A DNA stretch of 37,310 nt from MGBC131033 sp910585655 (GCA_949502025.1 CATBCG010000066.1:1-37310), one strand, 5' to 3'. Counted from the first letter of the stretch, positions 23,557 through 31,976 are shown. Translations and numbers: made by a program. Notes: generated from the sequence alone by a model not told the origin.

Positions 23557-24360
23557 ATGGATTTTTATGTAATGACGCTGTTTCCGGAAATGATTACAAA
23601 CGCGTTAAGTACCAGTATTACCGGCCGGGCGATGGAACATGGACTCATCCAGGTACACGCCGTCAACATCCGAGATTATACGACGGACAAGCATAAACGG
23701 GTAGACGACTATCCATATGGCGGCGGAGCGGGAATGGTGATGCAGGCACAGCCGATTTATGACTGTTACCAGGCTATTTGTAAGGAGCTTAGGGACAAGC
23801 AGAGTGTTCGTTCGACTGACAAGCCAAATAAAGCGACTCCCCGTGTGATTTACCTGACTCCTCAAGGAGAAGTTTTTCACCAGAAAATGGCAGAGGAGTT
23901 GGCACAGGAAGAAGACCTGATTTTTCTGTGCGGGCATTATGAAGGAATTGATGAAAGAGCGTTGGAGTTAATTGTTACCGATAACATCTCCATCGGGGAC
24001 TATGTGCTGACCGGAGGAGAAATGCCGGCAATGATTATGATTGATGCGATTTCCCGTCTGGTGCCTGGCGTATTAAACAATAAGGAATCGGCGGAATTTG
24101 AATCTTTTCAGGATAATTTATTGGAATATCCGCAGTATACCAGACCGGAGGAATATCAGGGAAAGCGTGTGCCAGACGTGCTGTTATCTGGGCATCATGC
24201 AAAAATTGAGGCATGGAGAAGAGAGCAGTCTATTTTGCGGACACAGGAGCGCAGACCGGATTTACTGTCTAAGGCGGCGCTAAGCAAACAGGAAGAAGCA
24301 TGGCTTGACGAGCAGAATAAAAATGGTATCATAGAAACAAGTATCATAGAAACAAACTAG
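23557..24360 (+). CDS. trmD: tRNA (guanine-N1)-methyltransferase TrmD
   Basis: A 267-residue TrmD, the SPOUT methyltransferase that makes m1G37 in tRNA and prevents frameshifting. The family start MDFYVMTLFPEM, the segment YPYGGGAGMVMQ and the trefoil-knot SAM site are present (LCGHYEGIDERALE; SIGDYVLTGGEMPAM). The C-terminal DNA/RNA-binding part has LLSGHHAKIEAWRRE. The final residues IIETSIIETN arise from a perfect 15-base tandem duplication. The expected next gene in this operon, rplS, is absent; phoH follows instead. Confidence 0.97.
   Translation: MDFYVMTLFPEMITNALSTSITGRAMEHGLIQVHAVNIRDYTTDKHKRVDDYPYGGGAGMVMQAQPIYDCYQAICKELRDKQSVRSTDKPNKATPRVIYLTPQGEVFHQKMAEELAQEEDLIFLCGHYEGIDERALELIVTDNISIGDYVLTGGEMPAMIMIDAISRLVPGVLNNKESAEFESFQDNLLEYPQYTRPEEYQGKRVPDVLLSGHHAKIEAWRREQSILRTQERRPDLLSKAALSKQEEAWLDEQNKNGIIETSIIETN
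24326..24355 (+). repeat. Perfect 15-bp tandem duplication at the trmD 3' end
   Basis: GTATCATAGAAACAA occurs at 24326-24340 and again at 24341-24355 without a mismatch. It adds five residues to the TrmD tail in frame, just before the stop. The identity of the copies suggests a recent slippage event. Confidence 0.9.
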
Positions 24361-24388
24361 AATAAGACGGGAGGGAAACAGAAACCCT

Positions 24389-25519
24389 ATGAGTATTGTA
24401 GAAACGATTCTAAACGTGCCTCACGAGCATGAAGCCAATGTATTCGGGGCATATGACCGCTATGTAAAAACCCTGGAAAAAACTTTAAATGTCACATTGG
24501 TCGCCAGGGACGGCGGGATTAAAATGATTGGAGAAGAGGCGCAGGTAGACAAGGCAAGACGAGTGCTAGAGCAGTTGATAGAGCTTTCCGAACGGGGAAA
24601 TGAAATCACTGAGCAGCAGGTCAACTATGCCCTATCACTAAGCTTTGACAACAAAGAAGAAGCGATCGTAGAGATGGACTCGGATCTGGTATGTCGGACG
24701 ATTACCGGTAAGCCAATCAAACCAAAAACCATCGGACAGAAGGCATATGTCGATCAGATTCGGGAAAAAATGATAGTGTTTGGAGTAGGACCAGCCGGAA
24801 CCGGTAAGACCTATTTGGCAATGGCGATGGCGATTCAGGCATTTAAAAATGACGAGGTAAGCCGGATTATCCTTACCAGACCGGCGATTGAGGCAGGAGA
24901 AAAGCTCGGCTTTCTACCAGGAGATCTGCAAAGCAAAGTAGATCCTTATCTGCGTCCGCTTTATGATGCCCTTCATCAAATCATGGGAGCGGAAAGCTTT
25001 TTGCGTAATTCGGAAAAGGGTCTGATTGAAGTAGCGCCTTTGGCTTATATGAGAGGACGTACTTTGGACAATGCCTTTATCATTTTAGACGAGGCGCAGA
25101 ATACGACGCCAGCGCAGATGAAGATGTTTTTGACCCGTATTGGTTTTGGCTCCAAAGTAGTCATCACCGGAGATCAGACGCAAAAGGATTTGCCGGCTGG
25201 CACCAGCTCTGGCTTGGATCAGGCTTTAAAGGTTCTTTCTAAAGTAGAGGATATCGGTTTTTCGTATCTGACCAGCCAGGACGTCGTACGTCATCCGCTG
25301 GTACAAAAGATTGTACAGGCTTATGACGAGTTTGATGCCAGGATGGCAAGACGGGAGAGAGAGCGAGCTGTCAGCGCCAAACCGGACGGACAGGCGGCAA
25401 AACAGGAGCGTACTGCCCGTCCGCAGCAAATCGCGAGGACGGAACCTGCCAAGAGCGGAAAACGAGGCGGACGGATGATAGGGAAGCGGGAGCAGACCGC
25501 AAACAGGAGAAAAAAATGA
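24389..25519 (+). CDS. phoH: PhoH-family ATPase (YbeZ/PhoH-like)
   Basis: A 376-residue PhoH-like protein. An N-terminal KH-like part (about 20-75) is followed by a P-loop ATPase with GPAGTGKT (134-141), TRPAIEAGEKLGFLPGDL, and the Walker B DEAQ (234-237). Family members are ATPases tied to RNA metabolism and are typically encoded beside ybeY, as here. The last 60 residues are a basic, low-complexity tail (from MARRERERAVSAKP to NRRKK) beyond the usual end, likely to contact RNA. The stop overlaps the ybeY start by four bases. The gene for PgpH (YqfF), often between phoH and ybeY in Firmicutes, is not here. Confidence 0.93.
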   Translation: MSIVETILNVPHEHEANVFGAYDRYVKTLEKTLNVTLVARDGGIKMIGEEAQVDKARRVLEQLIELSERGNEITEQQVNYALSLSFDNKEEAIVEMDSDLVCRTITGKPIKPKTIGQKAYVDQIREKMIVFGVGPAGTGKTYLAMAMAIQAFKNDEVSRIILTRPAIEAGEKLGFLPGDLQSKVDPYLRPLYDALHQIMGAESFLRNSEKGLIEVAPLAYMRGRTLDNAFIILDEAQNTTPAQMKMFLTRIGFGSKVVITGDQTQKDLPAGTSSGLDQALKVLSKVEDIGFSYLTSQDVVRHPLVQKIVQAYDEFDARMARRERERAVSAKPDGQAAKQERTARPQQIARTEPAKSGKRGGRMIGKREQTANRRKK

Positions 25520-26022
25520 CAATTACGATCGAACAGGAAGCCGGAAAGGAGTTGGACTTTGATTATCAAACGCTGATCCGACAGGTAGTAGAACAAGCCT
25601 TGGAATATGAGGAGTGTCCTTATGAAGCAGAAGTGGCGGTTCTGCTGACGGACGATGCTGCGATTCAGGAGGCGAACCGGGAATTTCGCGGAATAGACCG
25701 CGCTACGGATGTCCTTTCCTTTCCGATGGTAGAGTATGAAAAACCTGGAGAGTTTTCCCGTCTGGAGGATCGTGCCGATTGTTTTCATCCGGATACAGGA
25801 GAATTGCTGTTAGGCGATATTTTACTTTCGACAGATCATGTCTGGGCGCAGGCAGAGGAATACGGGCATACGAGGAAACGGGAACTGGCTTTTCTGGTAG
25901 CACACAGTATGCTTCATTTGATGGGCTATGACCATTTAGAAGAGACGGAGCGGATCCAGATGGAGGAGCGCCAGGAAGCCATTTTAAAAGAGCTTGGAAT
26001 TACAAGAGAGGTAGAACCATGA
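25516..26022 (+). CDS. ybeY: Endoribonuclease YbeY
   Basis: A 168-residue YbeY, a zinc-dependent endoribonuclease involved in 16S rRNA 3'-end maturation and ribosome quality control. The zinc motif HxxxHxxxxxH is exact (His130, His134, His140 in HSMLHLMGYDH). It is preceded by NREFRGIDRATDVLSFP, another family hallmark. The start overlaps phoH (ATGA), and its own stop overlaps the start of the DUF3048 gene, so three genes are coupled. Confidence 0.96.
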   Translation: MTITIEQEAGKELDFDYQTLIRQVVEQALEYEECPYEAEVAVLLTDDAAIQEANREFRGIDRATDVLSFPMVEYEKPGEFSRLEDRADCFHPDTGELLLGDILLSTDHVWAQAEEYGHTRKRELAFLVAHSMLHLMGYDHLEETERIQMEERQEAILKELGITREVEP

Positions 26023-27197
26023 GACGAAACACCAAGATGGGCATACGTTGTATGCTGTTGTTTTTTTGTATGGTAATGGCATTGTCTTGTTTGGCAGGCT
26101 GTAAGAAAAAGAAAGCAGAAGAGCCCCCTCAAAACGAGGAAACGATACCAGAACCAGAACAAGATTTGGATGCAGAGCCAGAAGAGGACTTAGAATCCGA
26201 GCCGGAGCCAGAACCGGAACCGGATCCAAAGCCGGATCCAAACGAGGGTCATGAGGACGAGGTAAGGAGCTTTTTGACCGGGATGTGGATTCCAAAGGAA
26301 TATGAAAACCGCAGACCATATGCAGTAATGTTTAATAATATCGAACGAGCTTACCCGCAGTCAGGAGTGCAGGAGGCGGGGATTTTATATGAAATATTGG
26401 CAGAGGGCGGAATCACCAGGCTGATGGGGCTGTTTGACTATGTTAGCACGGATCGGATCGGTTCTGTTCGCAGCGCCAGGCATTATTTTGTCACCTGTGC
26501 AGCAGAGTATGATTCGATTTTTGTGCATTTCGGACAGACCAAATATGCGCAGAGTAAGATGAACGAACTGGGAACAAACAATCTAAACGGATTATTAGGA
26601 GAAGGAAATACAATCTTTTTCCGTGACAACTCTATTCCGGCTCCGCACAATGCGTTCGCCAAGGCGTCTGGGATTTTAAAGGCGACGGAAAACAAGGGCT
26701 ACCGGACGGAATATAACGAAGGGCAGGAGCCGCATTTCCAGTTTTCCACAGAGGAAGAAGTAAAACTGACCGGAGAGGGAAGTGGGGAAGCAGGAAAAAT
26801 TTCCCTTTCGTTTTCCAGCTATGACAAACAGTATTTAAGCTATGATGCCGAAAATAAGGTCTATTACCGCTATGGCTACGGCAGTCAGCATGTGGACGCC
26901 GTTACAAAGGAGCCGCTCGCGTTTACGACCGCGCTGGTGCAGTTTGTCAAGGAATACAACATTGATAAAAACGGCTATCAGACGATGGAGTTAGAAAACA
27001 GTCAGGGGACAGGTTATTATCTGACCGGCGGAAGATATGTTCCGATTTACTGGTCAAAGGGAAAGGCAAAAGATCGGACCCATTATTATTATGACGAGGA
27101 ACGGACAAAAGAGATTTTGCTTAATCCAGGTAAAATTTATATTGCGGTATTTCCTTCCCATCGCGCGGAAAATCTAGTGATAGAAGCCGCTCCGTAA
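26019..27197 (+). CDS. DUF3048 lipoprotein (YerB-like)
   Basis: A 392-residue predicted lipoprotein. The signal peptide ends in the lipobox LAGC with Cys28, after which the protein would be lipid-anchored outside the membrane. Residues 35-75 are a Glu/Pro-rich spacer (EPEPEPEPDPKPDPNEG). The rest is a DUF3048 domain, including RPYAVMFNNIERAYPQSGVQ, the segment RLMGLF and RIGSVRSARHYF, with its C-terminal DUF3048_C part after about residue 270. The function of this family is unknown; YerB of Bacillus is the usual reference. It starts four bases before the end of ybeY. Confidence 0.9.
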   Translation: MRRNTKMGIRCMLLFFCMVMALSCLAGCKKKKAEEPPQNEETIPEPEQDLDAEPEEDLESEPEPEPEPDPKPDPNEGHEDEVRSFLTGMWIPKEYENRRPYAVMFNNIERAYPQSGVQEAGILYEILAEGGITRLMGLFDYVSTDRIGSVRSARHYFVTCAAEYDSIFVHFGQTKYAQSKMNELGTNNLNGLLGEGNTIFFRDNSIPAPHNAFAKASGILKATENKGYRTEYNEGQEPHFQFSTEEEVKLTGEGSGEAGKISLSFSSYDKQYLSYDAENKVYYRYGYGSQHVDAVTKEPLAFTTALVQFVKEYNIDKNGYQTMELENSQGTGYYLTGGRYVPIYWSKGKAKDRTHYYYDEERTKEILLNPGKIYIAVFPSHRAENLVIEAAP

Positions 27198-27207
27198 GCA
27201 AAACTTT

Positions 27208-27235
27208 GTATAAGAAAATAGAAAAAGGGAATACT
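27208..27235 (+). promoter_or_regulatory. Possible forespore sigma-F-like promoter
   Basis: GTATA at 27208-27212 and GGGAATACT at 27227-27235 fit the two halves of the sigma-F type pattern (G-Y-ATA and GGnnAnAnT). The spacer is 14 bases, about one shorter than usual. The downstream gene resembles BofC, a forespore protein, which makes a sporulation promoter plausible. No convincing vegetative promoter is visible in the 90-base gap. Confidence 0.35.
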
Positions 27236-27296
27236 TCTGACAAAGAGAGTTAGAACAAAGCTGTATGAGACGGCTACAGGGAGAGGTGTGTCAGAA

Positions 27297-28016
27297 GTGA
27301 AAAAATATACCCTTTATCAATATATTGCCAGCGTTACGATTGTTGTGTTACTGGTAGGATTATGTTATCTTATCAGCTATCAGGTAGTAAAAAGGCAGTA
27401 TGGCAAAAATCTAGGAGATTACCAGGAAGTACCGGATAACATGCCGCCGTTAGCAGAAGGGATAAGAGACGGGCTGCTTCAATCTCTTTCAAAGCAGGAG
27501 CATGCCACGGCTTTTCAGGCAGACGGAACCAACAGAGAAGCGGGAGGAGCCTTGACGGCGACCACCGAAGCAAAAACGATTCAGGCGGATTCGGATTATA
27601 TATTAGAGGTCTATGATAGAGAACGGGATTATCTTTCTAAATATGAGCTGAATCCTCCCGCTTATTTGGTTGGTCTGGATCGCAAAGGATTAGAACAATA
27701 CGTCGCGGATTATATGGAGCATGTACCGTTAGATGAATTTCAGATGGGACTGCTTTCCTATGAAATCGTTTCGTTTTCCGGGAAAAAGGTAGTGTTGCGG
27801 AAGGTATACGATCAAAGCACAGTTCCTTATCAGTATTATCTGGTAGTAGAACGGGGCTATCTGGTAGTTTATTATGCCGATCAGAAAACCGTATACGAAT
27901 ATACCGGAATTGAGGCGGCTCATTTGCCGGAGGAGGATCAAGTCAAGCTGGCATATGGAATCTTTTTAAAGGATCAAAGTGAATTATACGGGCTTTTGCA
28001 GGGGTATTCCAGTTAG
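27297..28016 (+). CDS. BofC-like single-pass membrane protein
   Basis: A 239-residue protein. One N-terminal transmembrane helix (IASVTIVVLLVGLCYLISY) leads to an exported domain. The C-terminal third resembles the BofC C-terminal domain (YYLVVERGYLVVYYAD, YEYTGIEAAHLPEEDQVKLAYGI, ELYGLLQGYSS). BofC in Bacillus is secreted from the forespore and controls SpoIVB signalling to pro-sigma-K processing. Many Clostridia carry proteins with only this domain and unknown role. An in-frame GTG at 27288 lies almost on the ribosome site GGGAGAGG, so the GTG at 27297 is preferred. It is separated by 90 bases from the DUF3048 gene. Confidence 0.7.
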   Translation: MKKYTLYQYIASVTIVVLLVGLCYLISYQVVKRQYGKNLGDYQEVPDNMPPLAEGIRDGLLQSLSKQEHATAFQADGTNREAGGALTATTEAKTIQADSDYILEVYDRERDYLSKYELNPPAYLVGLDRKGLEQYVADYMEHVPLDEFQMGLLSYEIVSFSGKKVVLRKVYDQSTVPYQYYLVVERGYLVVYYADQKTVYEYTGIEAAHLPEEDQVKLAYGIFLKDQSELYGLLQGYSS

Positions 28017-28055
28017 GTATCCCGGAAAAAGCTTAGAGAGGCAAGGTGCGAAACG

Positions 28056-29309
28056 ATGGGAAAAAACAACAGCCGGCAAGCCGATCTCGTGATTGTAGGC
28101 GGCGGGGCAGCAGGGATGATGGCAGGGATTTTAGCTGCCAGAGCCGGACTGCGTGTTTCGATTTTGGAAAAAAACCAGCATTTTGGGAAAAAGCTTTCTG
28201 TGACAGGAAACGGAAAATGCAACCTGACCAACGCCGTCCAGACTCCGGACTGTTACCGAAGCGATACTCCAAAGTTTGCTTGGGATCTGATAGAGCGTTA
28301 TCCGGTCTCCGACACCCTGGCATTGCTAAGAGAGGTTGGGATAGAGCCGCAGAAACGGGGAAGCGGATACTATCCGGCTTCCGAACAGGCGAGCGACGTG
28401 ACAAAGGCGTTTCTTTATGAACTGGAACGGCTTCTTGTCACCTGCCGGACAAGGATTGCCGTGACGGAAGTCGTACCGGAAAAAAATGGCTTTCTGATAC
28501 AGACAGAAGGATATGCGTATCCGGCTGTTTCGGTACTGCTGACGACCGGCGGCCTGGCAGCTCCTCAATACGGGACGACAGGAGACGGAGAACAGATCGC
28601 CGCCAGGCTTGGGCATCGGATCATTCCCCCTTGCCCGGCACTGACCGCCCTAAAGACTGGAGAACATCCGGTGACAAGACTGGCAGGGCTTAGGAGAAAC
28701 GGACGTATCCGTCTGTATCAGAAGGAAACACTGCTTTGTGAGGAGATCGGAGAGCTGCAGTTTACTTCTTATGGAATCAGTGGTATTCCGGCTATGCAGA
28801 TCAGCCGCTATGCTGCCAGGGCATTAGAGAGCGGCGAACGTGTGTCTGTCCGCCTGGATTTCTGCCCGGAACAGTCTTTAGAAGATCTGACAGCCTTGCT
28901 ACATAGACGGAGCGACGTACGAAAAGAGCGAAAGCTCTCAGAATGGTTTATCGGATGGCTGCCGGAGAAACTCGGCAGTCTTTTATCAGAGCAGGCTGGA
29001 TTAAAGGACAGTCAAAGGGTAGCAGAGATAACAGAAGAAGGGTGGAACCGCTTGGCTGTTACGATCAAAAATCTTTCGATTCCGTTAGAAGGGGTACGCT
29101 CTTATGAAGCGGCACAGACGACTGCCGGAGGCGTGGCACTGACCGAATGCAGCCGTTATCTGGAGTCTAAGCTGGCGCCGGGTGTGTTTTTTGCCGGAGA
29201 GGTGTTGGACGTAGACGGAGCCTGCGGCGGTTACAACCTGCAATGGGCATGGTCGTCTGCGGCGTGCGCAGTAGAAGGAATTTTAAAAAGGGCAGGGGAA
29301 AGAACATGA
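28056..29309 (+). CDS. HI0933-type FAD-dependent oxidoreductase (YhiN-like)
   Basis: A 417-residue flavoprotein of the HI0933/YhiN family. The dinucleotide-binding motif VGGGAAG (14-20) is followed by the family-specific GKKLSVTGNGKCNLTN (44-59). The C-terminal FAD motif includes GVFFAGEVLDVDGACGGYNLQWAWSS, cited here by its start FAGEVLDVDGACGGYN. The substrate is unknown; the family is widespread in bacteria. The GTG/ATG context is clear, with GAGAGGCAAGG upstream. Its stop overlaps the start of the next flavoprotein gene by four bases (ATGA at 29306), so two distinct flavoproteins are co-translated. Confidence 0.92.
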   Translation: MGKNNSRQADLVIVGGGAAGMMAGILAARAGLRVSILEKNQHFGKKLSVTGNGKCNLTNAVQTPDCYRSDTPKFAWDLIERYPVSDTLALLREVGIEPQKRGSGYYPASEQASDVTKAFLYELERLLVTCRTRIAVTEVVPEKNGFLIQTEGYAYPAVSVLLTTGGLAAPQYGTTGDGEQIAARLGHRIIPPCPALTALKTGEHPVTRLAGLRRNGRIRLYQKETLLCEEIGELQFTSYGISGIPAMQISRYAARALESGERVSVRLDFCPEQSLEDLTALLHRRSDVRKERKLSEWFIGWLPEKLGSLLSEQAGLKDSQRVAEITEEGWNRLAVTIKNLSIPLEGVRSYEAAQTTAGGVALTECSRYLESKLAPGVFFAGEVLDVDGACGGYNLQWAWSSAACAVEGILKRAGERT

Positions 29310-30973
29310 TAAAAGTAGCGCAGGTACGACTTCCTTTGACACATACAGAAGCCGACCTGAAAAAAGAACTGATGAAACAACTACGGCTGCGGGCAGAGGA
29401 GATAGAGCGATGTGAAATCCGCAAACGCTCCTTAGATGCCAGACGGGGACACGAGCTTTGTTACAGCTATGTTATCGCAGTAGCGCTAAGAGATCCGGCA
29501 CAGGAGGAGCGGATTTGCCGCCGGATTCACAACTCGGCTATCGCTTCGGTGCTGACGGAACCAAACTATCAAATCCCGGACTGCGGGCAGGAACCGCTTT
29601 CCGGGCGTCCTGTCATAGCCGGCAGCGGACCGGCAGGGCTTTTTGCCGCCTGGCTGTTGGCACAGAAAGGCTTTCGTCCTATCGTGATAGAACGGGGCGC
29701 CAGTGTAGAAAAACGGACAGAACTTGTCCGGCATTTTTGGGAAACCGGAGAACTCTCCGAGCAGACAAACGTCCAGTTCGGCGAAGGAGGAGCAGGAACT
29801 TTTTCAGACGGAAAGCTGAACACAATGGTAAAAGACACCTATGGAAGAATCCGGTATGTGTTAAAAGGGTTTGTAGACTTTGGCGCAGATCCGGGCATTT
29901 TATATCTTCACAAGCCGCATATCGGAACGGATGTTTTACAGCGTGTTGTAAAAAATATGAGAGAGGAAATCTGCCGCCTGGGCGGGGAGTTCCGTTTTGA
30001 AACTACCTTGACCGGGCTTTTGGCAAAGGAAAACAGACTGTACGCCGTTTCCCTGGAAGGAACCGGCGGGACACAGGAACTAGAAACCGCGCTTCTTATA
30101 TTGGCAATCGGTCACAGCGCAAGAGATACGTTAAAACGGTTGCAGGATACACTTAAAATGGAGCCGAAGGCTTTTGCGGTAGGACTGCGGATCGAGCATT
30201 TACAGGAGACGATTGACCGCGCCCAATACGGGCATGGAGACTCGGAACTGTTGGGAACTCATATGCTTCCGGCAGCCGATTACAAGCTTTCCCATACCTG
30301 TCGGAACGGACGCGGTATTTATTCGTTTTGTATGTGTCCGGGCGGCTATGTAGTCAATGCTTCCTCAGAACAAGGGCATCTGGCGATCAATGGTATGAGC
30401 AACCATGCCAGAGACGGCAGGAATGCCAACAGCGCTCTAGTCGTCACCGTAACACCGGAGGACTTTATGACCGGAAACCTGCCAACCCCAGAACTTCCGA
30501 CTGCCTTAGCGGGTATTGATTTCCAACGGAAACTAGAAGCAGCCGCGTACCAGCTAGGAGCAGGTCGCATCCCGGTTCAGCTCTACGGAGATTTCAAAGA
30601 AAACCGGGTCAGCCGTGGATTTGGACGGATACAGCCGGACAGCCGCGGAAGTGTTCAGCTAGCCAACCTGCGAAACCTGCTACCATCCTGGATGGCAGAG
30701 TCTCTTTTCGAGGGGATGGAAGCTTTTGGGCGCAAACTACCAGGCTTTGCAGACGAGGAGGCAGTCTTTTCCGGCATCGAAAGCCGTACCTCCTCCCCGG
30801 TACGCCTGCTCCGCCAGGAAAAAAGCCTTGAGTCGCTTTCTATGCAGGGAGTTTACCCCTGCGGGGAAGGCGCCGGTTATGCAGGAGGGATTACGTCGGC
30901 AGCGATCGACGGAATCAAAGTCGCAGAAGCCATTATCCGCCGCTACCACCCAACCGGAAGCTGCGGAACCTAA
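29306..30973 (+). CDS. COG2509-type FAD-dependent dehydrogenase
   Basis: A 555-residue uncharacterised FAD-dependent dehydrogenase. After an N-terminal domain of about 85 residues comes the FAD-binding motif IAGSGPAGLFAA and IERG. The family hallmark NVQFGEGGAGTFSDGKLNT follows, and near the end CGEGAGYAGGITSAAIDG completes the FAD site. The open frame reaches back to a GTG at 29243, but the ATG at 29306, overlapping the previous stop, starts the conserved domain (MIKVAQVRLPL) and is preferred. Substrate and partner are unknown. The stop codon lies inside a direct repeat that flanks the palindrome at 30979-31072. Confidence 0.9.
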   Translation: MIKVAQVRLPLTHTEADLKKELMKQLRLRAEEIERCEIRKRSLDARRGHELCYSYVIAVALRDPAQEERICRRIHNSAIASVLTEPNYQIPDCGQEPLSGRPVIAGSGPAGLFAAWLLAQKGFRPIVIERGASVEKRTELVRHFWETGELSEQTNVQFGEGGAGTFSDGKLNTMVKDTYGRIRYVLKGFVDFGADPGILYLHKPHIGTDVLQRVVKNMREEICRLGGEFRFETTLTGLLAKENRLYAVSLEGTGGTQELETALLILAIGHSARDTLKRLQDTLKMEPKAFAVGLRIEHLQETIDRAQYGHGDSELLGTHMLPAADYKLSHTCRNGRGIYSFCMCPGGYVVNASSEQGHLAINGMSNHARDGRNANSALVVTVTPEDFMTGNLPTPELPTALAGIDFQRKLEAAAYQLGAGRIPVQLYGDFKENRVSRGFGRIQPDSRGSVQLANLRNLLPSWMAESLFEGMEAFGRKLPGFADEEAVFSGIESRTSSPVRLLRQEKSLESLSMQGVYPCGEGAGYAGGITSAAIDGIKVAEAIIRRYHPTGSCGT

Positions 30974-30978
30974 AAACA

Positions 30979-31072
30979 GCAAATTTCTGTACAACGCCCA
31001 GGTATAGTTAGGATTGTGCCTTTTTACAATCCTAACTATACCTCCCAGAAGGGGCGTTGGGAAGAAATTTGC
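30979..31072. repeat. Triple-nested 94-bp palindrome flanked by direct repeats
   Basis: Three perfect stems are nested. The outer is GCAAATTTC (30979-30987) with GAAATTTGC (31064-31072). The middle is CAACGCCC (30992-30999) with GGGCGTTG (31052-31059). The inner is 18 bases at 31000-31017 with 31026-31043, around an eight-base loop with five T's. A four-by-four internal loop and one eight-base bulge separate the stems. A 14-base direct repeat with one mismatch, TGCGGAAC(C/T)TAAAA, flanks it at 30962-30975 and 31070-31083. The hairpin could terminate transcription, but its size and flanking repeats also fit a small non-coding insertion (MITE-like). Confidence 0.75.
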
Positions 31073-31101
31073 GGAACTTAAAATAAGAGGTGAAAGAATA
31101 G

Positions 31102-31323
31102 ATGAAAGAGAAAACCATGGAAGAGAAGATTGCCCGAATCAACGAGTTATACCACAAGTCTCAGGAATTCGGTCTAACGGAAGAGGAGCGAAACGAGCAG
31201 GCTAAGCTGCGCCAGGATTATATCTTGGCGATCCGCAGCAATCTGCGGGGGACGCTAAATCAGATTTCACTTTTAAATCCGGATGGGAGTGTAACGGAAT
31301 TACGAAAAAAGAATTTACAATAA
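31102..31323 (+). CDS. DUF896 (YnzC/UPF0291) protein
   Basis: A 73-residue DUF896 protein, almost entirely helical, with the family pattern IARINELYHKSQEFGLTEEE followed by a segment ending SNLRGTLNQI. YnzC of Bacillus is the structural reference; its function is unknown. The start has AGAGGTG about ten bases upstream. Its stop at 31321-31323 is followed at once by AAGGAAAG, and the folate enzyme gene follows. Confidence 0.93.
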   Translation: MKEKTMEEKIARINELYHKSQEFGLTEEERNEQAKLRQDYILAIRSNLRGTLNQISLLNPDGSVTELRKKNLQ

Positions 31324-31361
31324 GGAAAGAGTATTCGTTAAAGCAGACGCTGCGTCAGCAG

Positions 31362-31925
31362 ATGCGTCTTCGCCGGCAGGCATTAAGCGAACAGGAATGG
31401 GTTAGACGAAGCGGACGGATCCTAGAGCAATATTTCCGACTGCCCTATTACTGCGAGGCGGATGTTGTATTAGCTTATCAAAATGCAAAAGGAGAACCGG
31501 ACTTAGGAGCGCTTTTTAGACGCTGCTTTCAGGATCAGAAGCCGGTAGCCGTGCCGCGGGTGCTGACCGGAATCCGGGAAGGAGCGGCAATGGAATTTGT
31601 TTTTCTGCGACCGGACAGCCGGAAACGGGAAAACGAATTTCAGATCCTGGAACCAGAGGAGGGGGAACGGTTTTGCTATGAGAACTGGAAGGGGCAGCGT
31701 ATTGAACTGATTTTACCAGGGCTTTGTTTTGATGGTTTTGGAGGGAGACTAGGCTATGGCGGAGGCTACTATGACCGCTATCTTGCGCCGTTTTACCGGG
31801 AAATTCATAAGACGGCGCTGGCATTTGCATTTCAAAAAACAACATGTCTTCCTTGTCAGGAGCATGATATTTCGTATGATTTGCTCGTGACCGATCAAGA
31901 GGTAATAGACAAAAAAGGCGAGTAA
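31362..31925 (+). CDS. 5-formyltetrahydrofolate cyclo-ligase
   Basis: A member of the 5-formyl-THF cyclo-ligase (MTHFS, YgfA/YqgN) family, which uses ATP to return 5-formyl-THF to 5,10-methenyl-THF in one-carbon metabolism. The C-terminal signature is clear (LPGLCFDGFGGRLGYGGGYYDRY), cited by its core GRLGYGGGYYDRY. The first usual start codon is the ATG at 31362. It has no ribosome site, and family-like residues (KQTLRQQ before MRLRRQALS) are encoded directly upstream. The natural start is therefore probably earlier, at a non-standard codon after AAGGAAAG (31322-31329) or GGGAG (31285-31289). The coordinates given are the minimal reading. Confidence 0.85.
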   Translation: MRLRRQALSEQEWVRRSGRILEQYFRLPYYCEADVVLAYQNAKGEPDLGALFRRCFQDQKPVAVPRVLTGIREGAAMEFVFLRPDSRKRENEFQILEPEEGERFCYENWKGQRIELILPGLCFDGFGGRLGYGGGYYDRYLAPFYREIHKTALAFAFQKTTCLPCQEHDISYDLLVTDQEVIDKKGE

Positions 31926-31976
31926 TACAAGTGAAAACAGAAACGGAAAAAGAAATAGAGGAGAAGGTTGCGTAAT

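Noticed and set aside
26136..26250. Glu-Pro repeats in the DUF3048 lipoprotein as a mobile or variable repeat
   Set aside because: They are a common low-complexity wall spacer after a lipobox and not a regular nucleotide tandem array.
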